Source of the DNA: Pseudomonas sihuiensis
GTDB lineage: Bacteria > Pseudomonadota > Gammaproteobacteria > Pseudomonadales > Pseudomonadaceae
Length of the DNA: 64,000 nt
Direction of reading: 5' to 3'
NCBI RefSeq assembly: GCF_900106015.1
Contig: NZ_LT629797.1
Coordinates: 2,108,001-2,172,000, forward strand
In this document: in pieces, positions 1-8,080 of the stretch
Position numbering within the stretch: position 1 is the first letter of the stretch
How the letters are laid out: each line of letters starts with the position of its first letter
Notes under the pieces: generated by a model
What the model saw: only the letters and a program-made list of their open reading frames with translations
The model's database searches: none
Told to the model about the DNA's origin: nothing
Translations under genes and position numbers: made by a program

Positions 1-170
1 AGATGGATTTCCCCTCCAGCTACGTCGACACCATCCATCGTGAGTCCGGCGTGAAGATCTACCCGCTGACGCATATTTCCTATGGCGAGTACACCGCCGG
101 AAAATACGAAGAGGAAATGGCCCGCAATCTCGACACCGTGGTACGCGCCATTCAGGACGAAGGCGTATGA
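1..170 (+). CDS. Metal ABC transporter substrate-binding protein, C-terminal end (partial)
   Basis: Only the last 55 codons are inside the window, starting in phase at base 3 and ending with TGA at 168-170. The visible tail contains KIYPLTHIS and a final helix (EEEMARNLDTVVRAI), which fits the C-terminal lobe of cluster-9 (ZnuA/TroA-like) periplasmic metal-binding proteins. The family hands Zn(II) or Mn(II) to an ABC-3 permease. The stop overlaps the ATG of the following ATPase gene (ATGA), so the genes are translationally coupled. Identity rests mainly on this context, because the N-terminal signal and most metal ligands lie outside the window. Confidence 0.7.
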   Translation, partial: MDFPSSYVDTIHRESGVKIYPLTHISYGEYTAGKYEEEMARNLDTVVRAIQDEGV

Positions 171-919
171 CCGCCCTCGAAACCGCGCCGTCGCGCCTGC
201 AGGGCCCCGGCATCGAATTCACCGGCATCGATCTCAACCTCGGCCGCACGCGGATTCTCGACAAGGTCAGCTTCCAGGTGCGCGCCGGCAGCGTGCACGC
301 CCTGGTCGGCCCCAACGGCGGTGGCAAGAGCTCGCTGATCAAGACCCTGCTCGGGCAGATGCCACACCAGGGCGAGCTACGCCTGCACTGGCCGGCCAGC
401 CCCGGCACCATCGGTTACGTGCCGCAGGCGCTGGAATTCGATCGCGGTCTACCGATGACGGTGGATGATTTCATGGCCGCCATGTGCCAGCGTCGCCCGG
501 CCTTCCTCGGCCTGTCGCGACGCCACGCGCCGGCCATCGAACAGGCGCTGGCACGGGTCGGCATGCTGGACAAGCGCAAGCGGCGCATGGGCGCGCTGTC
601 CGGCGGCGAGCGCCAGCGCGTGCTGCTGGCCCAGGGCCTGGTGCCCGAGGCGCAGCTGCTGGTGCTCGACGAGCCAATGTCGGCGCTGGACGAGCCCGGC
701 GTGCAGGTGTTCGAGCAACTGCTGCGCGACTGGCGCCAGGCCGGCACCACGGTGCTGTGGATCGAGCACGACCTGCAGGCCGTCGGTCGCCTCGCCGACC
801 GCGTCACCGGGCTCAACCGCCGCGTGCTGTTCGACGATACGCCACAGCAGGTGCTGACCCCTGACCGTCTGCTCGACCTGTTCTCCAGTCATCCGCGCCA
901 GCAAGAGGCCTCGTCATGA
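167..919 (+). CDS. Metal ABC transporter ATP-binding protein
   Basis: A 250-residue ABC ATPase that powers import of a divalent metal. Walker A GPNGGGKS is at residues 48-55, the signature LSGGERQ at about 144-150, Walker B LLVLDEP at about 164-170 and the switch histidine in IEHD at about 201. The size matches ZnuC-type ATPases. It overlaps the upstream binding-protein gene by 4 bp and the downstream permease gene by 4 bp, a tight four-gene operon. Zinc versus manganese cannot be decided from the ATPase. No zur or znuA neighbour is visible, so I do not use the znu names. Confidence 0.9.
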   Translation: MTALETAPSRLQGPGIEFTGIDLNLGRTRILDKVSFQVRAGSVHALVGPNGGGKSSLIKTLLGQMPHQGELRLHWPASPGTIGYVPQALEFDRGLPMTVDDFMAAMCQRRPAFLGLSRRHAPAIEQALARVGMLDKRKRRMGALSGGERQRVLLAQGLVPEAQLLVLDEPMSALDEPGVQVFEQLLRDWRQAGTTVLWIEHDLQAVGRLADRVTGLNRRVLFDDTPQQVLTPDRLLDLFSSHPRQQEASS

Positions 920-1815
920 GTTTCGAAGACATCCGCCTGGCGATCCAGGCCTGGGCCAGCGCCGGCTATTTACCCGAGGCTCTGGCCTACGGTTTCGTGG
1001 TCAATGCCCTGCTCGCCGGCCTGTTGATCGGCCCGGTGCTCGGCGGTCTCGGCACGCAGGTGGTGGTCAAGCGCTTCGCCTTCTTCTCCGAGGCGGTCGG
1101 CCACGCCGCGCTGACCGGCGTGGCCATCGGCATCCTGCTCGGCGAACCCTACACCGGCCCCTACGGCAGCCTGTTCGGCTACTGCCTGCTGTTCGGCATC
1201 CTGCTCAACTACCTGCGCAACCGCACCGGCCTGGCGCCGGACACCCTGATCGGCGTGTTCCTCTCGGTGTCGCTGGCGGTCGGCGCCAGCCTGCTGCTGG
1301 TGCTCGCCGGCAAGATCAACATCCATATCCTGGAGAACGTGCTGTTCGGCTCGGTGCTGACGGTCAACGCCCAGGACCTCGCCGTGCTGGCGCTGGTCTC
1401 GCTGCTGGTGCTGGGCCTGGCGCTGCCGCTGTACAACCGCATCATGCTGGCCAGCTTCAACCCGCAACTGGCCAGCGTGCGCGGCGTCGCGGTGAAGCCG
1501 CTGGACTACCTGTTCGTGATGCTGGTGTCGCTGGTTACCGTGGCTGCGGTCAAGGTCATCGGCGCCATCCTGGTCGGCGCCCTGCTGGTGATCCCGGCGG
1601 CCGCCGCACGGCTGCTCAGCCAATCGCTGAAAGGCTTCTTCTGGCTGTCGGTCCTGATCGCCACGTGCAGCACCCTGGCCGGCATCTTCCTGCCGATCGC
1701 CCTGGAGCTGCCGGTCCCCTCCGGCGCCGCGATCATCATGGTCGCCGGCATCGCCTTCGCCCTCGCCGCCATCGCCCGCGGCACACTGCCTAGCCTGAAA
1801 GGGAACCTGGGATGA
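916..1815 (+). CDS. Metal ABC transporter permease (ABC-3 family)
   Basis: A 299-residue, very hydrophobic protein with about eight membrane segments, as in ZnuB/MntB-type ABC-3 permeases. Features typical of the family are the N-terminal GLGTQVVVKRFAFFSEAVGH segment, which contacts the ATPase, and the motif VGALLVIPAAAARLLS late in the protein. It forms the inner-membrane channel of the importer and is translationally coupled on both sides (ATGA overlaps at 916 and 1812). The family assignment is firm; the substrate is inferred as zinc or manganese. Confidence 0.9.
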   Translation: MSFEDIRLAIQAWASAGYLPEALAYGFVVNALLAGLLIGPVLGGLGTQVVVKRFAFFSEAVGHAALTGVAIGILLGEPYTGPYGSLFGYCLLFGILLNYLRNRTGLAPDTLIGVFLSVSLAVGASLLLVLAGKINIHILENVLFGSVLTVNAQDLAVLALVSLLVLGLALPLYNRIMLASFNPQLASVRGVAVKPLDYLFVMLVSLVTVAAVKVIGAILVGALLVIPAAAARLLSQSLKGFFWLSVLIATCSTLAGIFLPIALELPVPSGAAIIMVAGIAFALAAIARGTLPSLKGNLG

Positions 1816-2699
1816 ACCTGCAACGCCTGAGCCTCGCCCTCGCCACCTGCGCCCTGCTCGCCGGCCCGCTGCACGCCGAAACACAGCCCGTGCGCATTCT
1901 CGCCAGCCTGCCGATCACCTATGGTCTGGGCGCCAACATGCTTGACGGCAGCGCCGTGCAGCTGCAACGCGCCGCCCCGGCCAACCTGCCGGCCAGCCGC
2001 CAGCTCTCGTATTTCGCCGGCCGCGGCGCGGGTGCACTGGAGAAGGCTTCGCGTGACGCCGACGCGGTGATCGCCCTGCGTTCGCTGTGGCCGGACGACC
2101 CGCTCTACCCGCTGGCACGGCGCAGCAATATTCGCATCGTCGAAGTCGACGGCGCGCGCCCGGTGGACGGCGCCCTGCCCGGCATCGCCCTACGCAGCGA
2201 CGGCGGTGACGCCCTGGCCAGCCAACCCTGGCTCAACATCAACAACCTGGGGCGCATGGCCGATGTGATCGCCGCCGACCTGGGCCGCCTGGCGCCGGAG
2301 GCCAAGCCGCAGATCGAGGCCAACCTGGCGACGCTCAAGCAGCGCCTGCTCAAGCTCAGCGCCGCCAGCGAAAGCCGCCTGGCCGAACTGGACAACCTCA
2401 GCGTGGCCAGCCTGTCGGATCACTTCGACTACCTGATCGACGGCCTCAACCTCGACCTTGTCGAGCTGAGCGTGGCGAAGGACGCCGAATGGACGGCAGA
2501 AACCCTGGCGCAACTGAGCGCCGACCTGCGGGACAACGACGTCGCTGCCGTGCTTGTCCAGCGCCAGCCGCCAGCCGATCTGGCCAAGGCGATCAGCGAT
2601 GGCGGTAGCCGCCTGGTGCTGATCGAAGACAACCAGGACACCCCCATAGCCGGGCTGGAAACGGCCATCGGCCAGGTGCTGGACGCCCTGTCGCCCTGA
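1812..2699 (+). CDS. Second periplasmic binding protein of the metal ABC operon, metal site degenerate
   Basis: A 295-residue protein with a clear signal peptide (residues 1-22, cleavage after LHA). The overall pattern follows cluster-9 metal-binding proteins: an early ILASLPITYGLGANM strand-helix, a long central helix, and SDHFDYLIDGLNL matching the ZnuA segment that carries the third histidine. The usual second histidine of the DPHxWL-type motif appears as SQPWLN, and the first histidine region carries Arg/Ser. Only one of the three classical His ligands is visible. It is the last gene of the operon, overlapping the permease by 4 bp. It may be an accessory chaperone or bind a non-canonical ligand; this is inference. 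Confidence 0.75.
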   Translation: MNLQRLSLALATCALLAGPLHAETQPVRILASLPITYGLGANMLDGSAVQLQRAAPANLPASRQLSYFAGRGAGALEKASRDADAVIALRSLWPDDPLYPLARRSNIRIVEVDGARPVDGALPGIALRSDGGDALASQPWLNINNLGRMADVIAADLGRLAPEAKPQIEANLATLKQRLLKLSAASESRLAELDNLSVASLSDHFDYLIDGLNLDLVELSVAKDAEWTAETLAQLSADLRDNDVAAVLVQRQPPADLAKAISDGGSRLVLIEDNQDTPIAGLETAIGQVLDALSP

Positions 2700-2709
2700 G
2701 CGAAGTCGC

Positions 2710-2763
2710 TCGGATGTAATTCAGAAATGCCGGCGATGCCGCTCCCGGATTGCATCCGGCTAC
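2710..2763. repeat. Degenerate palindromic repeat (GGAT...ATCCGGCTAC type)
   Basis: The right arm CCGGATTGCATCCGGCTAC is a clear copy of the motif seen at 61605 and 6207, while the left arm (CGGATGTAATTC) is degenerate. It sits just downstream of the metal ABC operon, a typical position for REP-like sequences in Pseudomonas. Confidence 0.45.
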
Positions 2764-2804
2764 AAAAGCGAGCCACAACCGTCTGACCGCTGTCCCATGG
2801 CCCG

Positions 2805-2891
2805 TTACAGCTCGGTGGCGTCCTCGCCCCCATCCACTGCGCCCTGCTCAAGGGCGCTCAGTTCCAGCAGTTCTTCCTGATAATCATCCAT
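2805..2891 (-). CDS. 28-residue acidic mini-protein
   Basis: A short open frame of 28 codons plus stop, reading MDDYQEELLEL... and ending ...DATEL. It is strongly acidic. A good ribosome-binding site (GGGAG, about 9 bases before the ATG) supports translation. I have an impression of similar tiny acidic proteins beginning MDDYQEELLE in other Pseudomonas genomes, but this could not be checked here. It has no signal peptide or membrane segment and no known function. The gene stands alone between the metal ABC operon and the tRNA cluster; the 275 bases between it and the first tRNA hold only the tRNA terminator. Confidence 0.6.
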   Translation of the reverse strand: MDDYQEELLELSALEQGAVDGGEDATEL

Positions 2892-3127
2892 TACTCGACT
2901 CTCCCGCATGAACCGTTCAACGACGAAACAAGATGCATGCCCATCAGGCTAGAACGGCGGGATGAAGGCAATATGACGAAAAGTCGCGGGCAGGTGAAAT
3001 GGCCATCGACACTAACGAGGACCGGGCGCTGCCTGCGCAGGAGAGGATTTAGCCGCGATGACAAGCACGCAAAGCTCGCCACTTGAGCACCTGTCACAGC
3101 GAAGCAGATGCACAAACGATGGCCAAT

Positions 3128-3160
3128 AAAAAACCCGCTGATCTCGCGATCAGCGGGTTT
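3128..3160 (-). terminator. Rho-independent terminator of the tRNA cluster
   Basis: A perfect 13-bp stem (3131-3143 with 3148-3160) closes a TCGC loop and, on the minus strand, is followed by a T-rich run. It ends the tRNA-Val/Asp/Asp transcript just after the last tRNA-Asp. Confidence 0.85.
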
Positions 3161-3166
3161 CGTATA

Positions 3167-3243
3167 TGGCGCAGCGGACGGGACTCGAACCCGCGACCCC
3201 CGGCGTGACAGGCCGGTATTCTAACCGACTGAACTACCGCTGC
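3167..3243 (-). tRNA. tRNA-Asp(GTC), copy 2
   Basis: A 77-nt cloverleaf with CCA encoded in the DNA. The acceptor stem GCAGCGG pairs with CCGCTGC, the T-loop is GTTCGAG and the anticodon loop contains GTC. It is identical to the copy at 3351-3427. Last tRNA of a three-gene transcript. Confidence 0.95.
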
Positions 3244-3350
3244 GTGTCGGTTGGACTTTCGTCCAGAAAACTCTTGAAGCTTTATTGCATCTGATGGCGC
3301 CCTTGCGGACTCTGCCATCTCAAACCGATGAAACATCGATCTGGGAAATA

Positions 3351-3427
3351 TGGCGCAGCGGACGGGACTCGAACCCGCGACCCCCGGCGTGACAGGCCGG
3401 TATTCTAACCGACTGAACTACCGCTGC
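3351..3427 (-). tRNA. tRNA-Asp(GTC), copy 1
   Basis: A 77-nt tRNA, identical over its full length to the downstream copy, with encoded CCA, acceptor GCAGCGG and anticodon GTC. It lies between tRNA-Val and the second tRNA-Asp; the 107-base spacer between the two Asp copies is unrelated sequence. Confidence 0.95.
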
Positions 3428-3462
3428 GCGTCGGTGGACTTTCGTCCTTCTCTCTAAGGCTA

Positions 3463-3538
3463 TGGTGGGTGATGACGGGATCGAACCGCCGACCCTCTGC
3501 TTGTAAGGCAGATGCTCTCCCGGCTGAGCTAATCACCC
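3463..3538 (-). tRNA. tRNA-Val(TAC)
   Basis: A 76-nt tRNA with encoded CCA. The acceptor GGGTGAT pairs with ATCACCC, the D-arm is TAGCTCAGCCGGGAGAGCA, and the anticodon loop CTTACAA gives anticodon TAC (valine). First gene of the three-tRNA transcript. Confidence 0.95.
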
Positions 3539-3559
3539 ATGTGCCTTAGCGAGGCGCGC

Positions 3560-3588
3560 ACTTTATGCAGGCGGCGATGCTAAGTCAA
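3560..3588 (-). promoter_or_regulatory. Sigma-70 promoter of the tRNA cluster
   Basis: On the minus strand TTGACT (-35) is followed by exactly 17 bases and TAAAGT (-10), then a GC-rich stretch (GCGCGCC) where the start site is expected. That GC-rich discriminator is typical of stable-RNA promoters under stringent control. The predicted start is about 15 bases before the tRNA-Val. Confidence 0.75.
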
Positions 3589-3665
3589 TACCCTGCTTGA
3601 ATTTTTTCTGAAAAAGGCGGGGCACCGCCTAATGCCAGTCAGTTAAACGTCGCCGCTGCGAATGC

Positions 3666-3738
3666 GTAGGAGCGGCGCCCCGCCGCGAACCGGGGCGATG
3701 CGCACTTGAAAAGCTTCGCCCCGGGGCGGGGCTCCTAC
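3666..3738. repeat. Palindromic intergenic repeat (GTAGGAGC... type)
   Basis: The arms GTAGGAGCGGCGCCCCG and CGGGGCGGGGCTCCTAC flank a central inverted segment (CGGGGCGA/TCGCCCCG), giving a long hairpin. It lies between the tRNA cluster and marR in a 250-base gap that holds nothing else apart from the tRNA promoter. Confidence 0.7.
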
Positions 3739-3790
3739 GAAAGGCCGCTTTGGCAGCCTTATCTGATCGACATTAGGGTCACCGCCCACC

Positions 3791-4264
3791 TCATTCCATC
3801 TCCCCGCACAACTCGGCCGCGCGCAGCAGCGCGGCAGTGAGACTGTGGCGCTCCCAATCGGCCAGTGCGGCGAAACGCTGGTTGAATTCCGGCGGCATCA
3901 ACGACGGCGCCTGCTGAATCAACTCGCGCCCGGCAGCGCTGATCAGCAGCCATTGACGACGACGGTCCTGATCATCGCGCTGACGCTGCAACAGGCCGTG
4001 CTCTTCGAGACGATCGAGCAGACCGGAAAGCGTCGCCGCCGTGAGGCTGACGCGGCTGCTGAGCACGCTGGCAGTCATGCGCGTCTCGCTGGCCAGCACC
4101 TGCAGCACCATCAACTGCATGGGCGTCAGCCCACCAAAACGCGCCAGACGCTTGGCATGCACCTCCCCCGCCTGCTGCAGGCGTCGCAGGGCCTGGAACA
4201 GGGGCATTTCAAAGGCCATGACAGATGACAAATCTATTTCAGCAGGAACTTTTTTATCAGTCAT
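3791..4264 (-). CDS. MarR-family transcriptional regulator
   Basis: A 157-residue winged-helix regulator. The region LTPMQLMVLQVLASETRMTASVLSSRVSLTAATLSGLLDRLEEHGLLQRQRDDQDRRR shows the MarR order: recognition helix (about residues 60-85) then a DDxDRR wing. I chose the ATG at 4264, giving a MTDKKVPAEI start; an upstream in-frame ATG would run across the divergent promoter. It is transcribed away from the NAGGN biosynthesis genes, and a MarR gene occupies this place in P. aeruginosa as I recall. It probably controls itself and/or the divergent operon. No ligand can be inferred. Confidence 0.88.
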   Translation of the reverse strand: MTDKKVPAEIDLSSVMAFEMPLFQALRRLQQAGEVHAKRLARFGGLTPMQLMVLQVLASETRMTASVLSSRVSLTAATLSGLLDRLEEHGLLQRQRDDQDRRRQWLLISAAGRELIQQAPSLMPPEFNQRFAALADWERHSLTAALLRAAELCGEME

Positions 4265-4282
4265 AAGCACCAATTCATAACA

Positions 4283-4320
4283 ACCAAAACTTTGACATGA
4301 AAGCATTATTTTGTTTTGGT
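4283..4320. promoter_or_regulatory. Candidate operator/promoter between marR and the NAGGN operon
   Basis: The AT-rich divergent region contains a perfect 8-bp inverted repeat, ACCAAAAC (4283-4290) and GTTTTGGT (4313-4320), surrounding a TTGACA hexamer at 4292-4297. It could bind the adjacent MarR protein. A convincing -10 box at the right distance was not found, so the promoter assignment is tentative. Confidence 0.4.
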
Positions 4321-4372
4321 GTAAAAGGCTCGACCACGAGCCACTCCCCAACGGCAACACCGGTAAGGAACT

Positions 4373-6142
4373 ATGTGCGGAATAGCTGGAGAACTACGTT
4401 TTGATCGACGCCCCGCGGACCTGGCGGCAGTCGAGCGCATCACCCACCACCTGGCCCCTCGCGGCCCCGACGCCCACGGCTTCCACAGCCAGGGCCCCAT
4501 CGCTCTGGGCCATCGCCGGCTGAAGATCATGGATCTGGCCGAAGCCTCGGGCCAGCCGATGATCGACAGCGATCTCGGCCTGTCCATGGTGTTCAACGGC
4601 GCCATCTACAACTACCCCGAGCTGCGTGCCGAACTGGAGGCGCTGGGTTATCGCTTCTTCTCCGGCGGTGACACCGAGGTATTGCTCAAGGGCTATCACG
4701 CCTGGGGCGAGAAACTGCTGCCCAAGCTCAACGGCATGTTCGCCTTCGCCGTCTGGGAGCGTGACAAGCAAAGCCTGTTCATCGCCCGCGACCGTCTTGG
4801 CGTCAAACCGCTTTATATGTCGCGTACCGGCGAGCGCCTGCGCTTCGCCTCGTCGCTGCCGGCCCTGCTGCAAGGCGGCGATATCGCCAAGACGCTGGAT
4901 GCCGTCGCCCTCAACCATTACCTGAATTTTCACGCCGTGGTCCCAGCACCGCGCACCATTCTGGCGGGCGTGGAGAAACTGCCGCCAGCCACCTGGATGC
5001 GCATCGATGCCGACGGCAAGGTCGAACAGAAAACCTGGTGGACGCTGCAATTCGGCCCGCAAGGCGATGAAGCCGGCTACGGCCTGGAAGAGTGGCGCGA
5101 CCAAGTGCTGCATACCATGCGCGAAGCCGTAGCGATCCGTCAGCGCGCGGCCGTGGATGTCGGTGTGCTGCTCTCCGGTGGCGTCGATTCGAGCATGCTG
5201 GTCGGCCTGCTGCGCGAAGCCGGCGTGGAAAACCTGCTGACCTTCTCCATCGGTTTCCAGGATGCCGGCGGCGAGCGCGGCGACGAGTTCCAGTATTCGG
5301 ACCTGATCGCCCAGCGCTTTGACACCCGCCACCACCAGTTGCGCATCGGCGAGCACGAGATTCTCGACCAGCTGCCGCAGGCCTTCCGCGCCATGAGCGA
5401 GCCGATGGTCAGCCACGACTGCATCGCCTTCTACCTGCTCTCACGGGAAGTGGCCAAGCACTGCAAGGTGGTGCAGAGCGGCCAGGGCGCGGACGAACTG
5501 TTCGCCGGCTATCACTGGTACCCGCAGGTCGACGGCGCCGACGATGCCTTCGCCGCCTACCGCGCCGCCTTCTTCGACCGCGAGCACGACGAATACGCCG
5601 CCTGCGTACAGCCCGCCTGGCTGACTGGCGACATGGCCGGCGACTTCGTGCGCGAACACTTCGCCATGCCCGGCGCCAGTGCAGCGGTAGACAAGGCGCT
5701 GCGCCTGGACAGCACGGTGATGCTGGTCGAAGACCCGGTCAAACGCGTGGACAACATGACCATGGCCTGGGGCCTGGAGGCGCGCACGCCGTTCCTCGAC
5801 TATCGCGTGGCCGAACTGTCGGCGCGCATTCCCGCGCAGTTCAAGCTGCCTGACGGCGGCAAATATGTACTCAAGGAAGCGGCGCGCAAGGTCATCCCCA
5901 GCGAGGTGATCGACCGGCCCAAGGGCTACTTCCCGGTGCCGGGTCTCAAGCATCTGGAAGGCGCCACCCTGGGTTGGGTGCGCGACCTGCTGCTCGACCC
6001 CAGCCAGGATCGCGGCCTGTTCAACCCGACCATGCTCGATCAGTTGCTGACCAACCCGCAGAGCCAACTGACGCCGCTGCGCGGCTCCAAGCTGTGGCAG
6101 TTGGCGGCGCTCAACCTGTGGCTGAGCGAGCAGGGCCTGTAA
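4373..6142 (+). CDS. asnO: N-acetylglutaminylglutamine amidotransferase (asparagine synthase-like)
   Basis: A 589-residue protein that amidates N-acetylglutaminylglutamine to the osmoprotectant NAGGN. It begins MCGIAGEL, so Cys2 is the class-II glutaminase nucleophile. The N-terminal Ntn domain spans about 1-200. The asparagine-synthase PP-loop SGGVDSS is at 268-274, followed by the synthetase domain with GQGADELFAGYHWYP. The asparagine synthetase B fold alone would be ambiguous. The adjacent GNAT/ATP-grasp ligase and M42 peptidase form the diagnostic NAGGN set, which decides the assignment. It starts 108 bp from the divergent marR gene. Induction by osmotic stress is known for the pathway; no stress promoter was recognised here. 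Confidence 0.92.
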   Translation: MCGIAGELRFDRRPADLAAVERITHHLAPRGPDAHGFHSQGPIALGHRRLKIMDLAEASGQPMIDSDLGLSMVFNGAIYNYPELRAELEALGYRFFSGGDTEVLLKGYHAWGEKLLPKLNGMFAFAVWERDKQSLFIARDRLGVKPLYMSRTGERLRFASSLPALLQGGDIAKTLDAVALNHYLNFHAVVPAPRTILAGVEKLPPATWMRIDADGKVEQKTWWTLQFGPQGDEAGYGLEEWRDQVLHTMREAVAIRQRAAVDVGVLLSGGVDSSMLVGLLREAGVENLLTFSIGFQDAGGERGDEFQYSDLIAQRFDTRHHQLRIGEHEILDQLPQAFRAMSEPMVSHDCIAFYLLSREVAKHCKVVQSGQGADELFAGYHWYPQVDGADDAFAAYRAAFFDREHDEYAACVQPAWLTGDMAGDFVREHFAMPGASAAVDKALRLDSTVMLVEDPVKRVDNMTMAWGLEARTPFLDYRVAELSARIPAQFKLPDGGKYVLKEAARKVIPSEVIDRPKGYFPVPGLKHLEGATLGWVRDLLLDPSQDRGLFNPTMLDQLLTNPQSQLTPLRGSKLWQLAALNLWLSEQGL

Positions 6143-6206
6143 CGACGCAGGAGCGGCTGCAGCGCGATGCCGCTCAGCCGCCCCTGTGAGCTGCCAAGGA
6201 ACGGTC

Positions 6207-6236
6207 GTAGCCCGGATGCAATCCGGGATCGGCACG
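6207..6236. repeat. Half palindromic repeat (GTAGCCCGGATGCAATCCGGG)
   Basis: A single arm of the repeat that is complete at 61605-61665. It lies in the 135-base gap between the two NAGGN biosynthesis genes and can fold into a small hairpin (CCCGGAT/ATCCGGG). Confidence 0.55.
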
Positions 6237-6277
6237 ACTCAACACTCGATCCGGCTCAGACCGGCGAAGGACAACTC

Positions 6278-8017
6278 ATGCGCTCCCCTGCCTTCAAACA
6301 ACGCCTGATCCGCGGCCAGACACCCTCCTACGAGCGTCTTCAGGCGCGTCTGGCCGAAGATCACACCAGCGAGCCCAGCCAACCGCAGGCCATCCACTGC
6401 GGCTGGGGTCGCCTGCTGATCGGCCACACCTACCCGGACGCCACGGCGCTGGCCGAATCCCTGCTGGGCGAGCAGCCCGGCGAACGCGATATCGCGCTTT
6501 ACGTGGCCGCACCGCATCAGGTGCTGGCGCATGCGCCGCAGCAACTGTTCCTCGACCCGTCCGACACCCTGCGCCTGTGGTTCACCGACTACCGCCCGGC
6601 GCGCCGCAGCTTCCGTGGCTTTCGTATTCGCCGGGCGCAGAACGATGCCGACTGGCAGGCCATCAACTGCCTGTACCAGACCCGCGGCATGCTGCCGATC
6701 GACCCGACCAAGCTCACGCCCTACAACGAGGGCGGCCCGACCTACTGGCTGGCCGAGGACGAAGACAGCGGCGCGGTGATCGGTAGTGTCATGGGCCTCA
6801 ACCACCAGCGCGCTTTCCGTGACCCGGAGAACGGCAGCAGCCTCTGGTGTCTGGCGGTCGACCCGCAATGCAGCCGCCCGGGCGTCGGCGAGGTGCTGGT
6901 CCGTCATCTGATCGAACATGGCATGAGCCGTGGCCTGAGCTACCTCGACCTGTCGGTGCTGCACGACAACAAGCAGGCCAAGAAGCTCTACGCCAAGCTC
7001 GGCTTTCGCGAGCTGCAGACCTTCAGCCTCAAGCGCAAGAACGGCATCAACCAGCCGCTGTTCCTCGGCCCTGGCCCGCAGGCCGAGCTCAACCCCTATG
7101 CCCGCATCATCGTCGACGAGGCGCTGCGCCGCGGCATCGAAGTGCAGGTGGACGACGCCGAAGCCGGGCTGTTCACCCTCAGCCACGGCGGTCGACGCAT
7201 CCGTTGCCGCGAATCGCTGTGCGACCTGACCAGCGCCGTAAGCATGACCCTGTGCCAGGACAAGCGCCTGACTCATCGCGCCCTGTCGCGCGCCGACCTC
7301 AGCGTGCCGGCGCAGCGCCTGGCCGGTAGCGCCGAAGACAATGCCACTTTTCTCGCCGAGCATGGCTCGGTGGTGGTCAAGCCGGTCGACGGCGAACAAG
7401 GCCAGGGCGTGGCAGTTGATCTGCGCACGCCGGGCGAGGTGCAGGAAGCCATCGAGCGTGCCCGCGTGTTCGACCAGCGCGTACTGCTGGAGAGTTATCA
7501 CGAAGGCCACGACCTGCGCGTGCTGGTGATCGGCTACGAGGTGGTGGCTGCGGCCATCCGCCGCCCGGCCGAAATCATTGGCGATGGCCGCCACAGTATC
7601 GGCAAGCTGATCGATGCGCAGAGCCGTCGGCGCCAGGCCGCCACCGGCGGCGAAAGTCGCATCCCCAAGGACGCAGAAACCCTGCGCACCCTGCACGGTG
7701 CCGGCCTCGACTATGACAGTGTGTTGCCCGCCGGTGAGCGTCTGGCCGTGCGCAAGACCGCCAACCTGCACACCGGCGGTACCCTGGAGGATGTCACCGC
7801 AATCCTCCATCCGGCCCTGCGTGACGCCGCCATCAAGGCTGCGCGCGCGCTGGAAATACCCGTGGTCGGCCTCGACCTGCTGGTGCCCGCCGCCGACCAG
7901 CCGCAGTACGTGTTCATCGAAGCCAACGAGCGCGCCGGCCTGGCCAACCACGAACCGCAGCCAACCGCCGAGCGCTTCGTCGATCTGCTGTTCCCGCTCA
8001 GCCAGATGCCGAGCTGA
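6278..8017 (+). CDS. ngg: N-acetylglutaminylglutamine synthetase (GNAT/ATP-grasp fusion)
   Basis: A 579-residue bifunctional enzyme that makes the acetylated dipeptide backbone of NAGGN. An N-terminal segment is followed by a GNAT acetyltransferase domain (about 115-250, with CSRPGVGEVLVRHLIEHG as the acetyl-CoA loop and NKQAKKLYAKLGF). A C-terminal ATP-grasp ligase covers about 320-579 (VVVKPVDGEQGQGV, LLESYHEGHDLRVLVI, VFIEANERAGLANHEP). I start at ATG 6278 (MRSPAFKQRL), preceded by GAAGG; the frame is open further upstream, but that part runs through a repeat and is not protein-like. Second gene of the NAGGN operon. Confidence 0.92.
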   Translation: MRSPAFKQRLIRGQTPSYERLQARLAEDHTSEPSQPQAIHCGWGRLLIGHTYPDATALAESLLGEQPGERDIALYVAAPHQVLAHAPQQLFLDPSDTLRLWFTDYRPARRSFRGFRIRRAQNDADWQAINCLYQTRGMLPIDPTKLTPYNEGGPTYWLAEDEDSGAVIGSVMGLNHQRAFRDPENGSSLWCLAVDPQCSRPGVGEVLVRHLIEHGMSRGLSYLDLSVLHDNKQAKKLYAKLGFRELQTFSLKRKNGINQPLFLGPGPQAELNPYARIIVDEALRRGIEVQVDDAEAGLFTLSHGGRRIRCRESLCDLTSAVSMTLCQDKRLTHRALSRADLSVPAQRLAGSAEDNATFLAEHGSVVVKPVDGEQGQGVAVDLRTPGEVQEAIERARVFDQRVLLESYHEGHDLRVLVIGYEVVAAAIRRPAEIIGDGRHSIGKLIDAQSRRRQAATGGESRIPKDAETLRTLHGAGLDYDSVLPAGERLAVRKTANLHTGGTLEDVTAILHPALRDAAIKAARALEIPVVGLDLLVPAADQPQYVFIEANERAGLANHEPQPTAERFVDLLFPLSQMPS

Positions 8018-8031
8018 CCCTTCTCCCCCGG

Positions 8032-8055
8032 CCCTCTCCCACGTACGGGAGAGGG
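8032..8055. repeat. Short hairpin repeat (CCCTCTCCC...GGGAGAGGG)
   Basis: A perfect 9-bp inverted repeat with a 6-base loop, in the 63-base gap between the synthetase and peptidase genes. It resembles the CCCTCTCCC/GGGAGAGGG hairpins common between Pseudomonas genes and could stabilise the upstream message. There is no T-run, so it is not a classic terminator. Confidence 0.5.
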
Positions 8056-8080
8056 GAAAACCCAACGCCGAGGAGCTTGC

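Noticed and set aside
970..1884. 304-residue minus-strand frame opposite the ABC permease
   Set aside because: Gln/Arg/Asp-rich shadow of a membrane-protein gene; no ribosome site or motif.
3094..3336. 80-residue minus-strand frame across a tRNA-Asp gene
   Set aside because: It overlaps a tRNA and its terminator; the translated pattern is a familiar artefact of tRNA regions.
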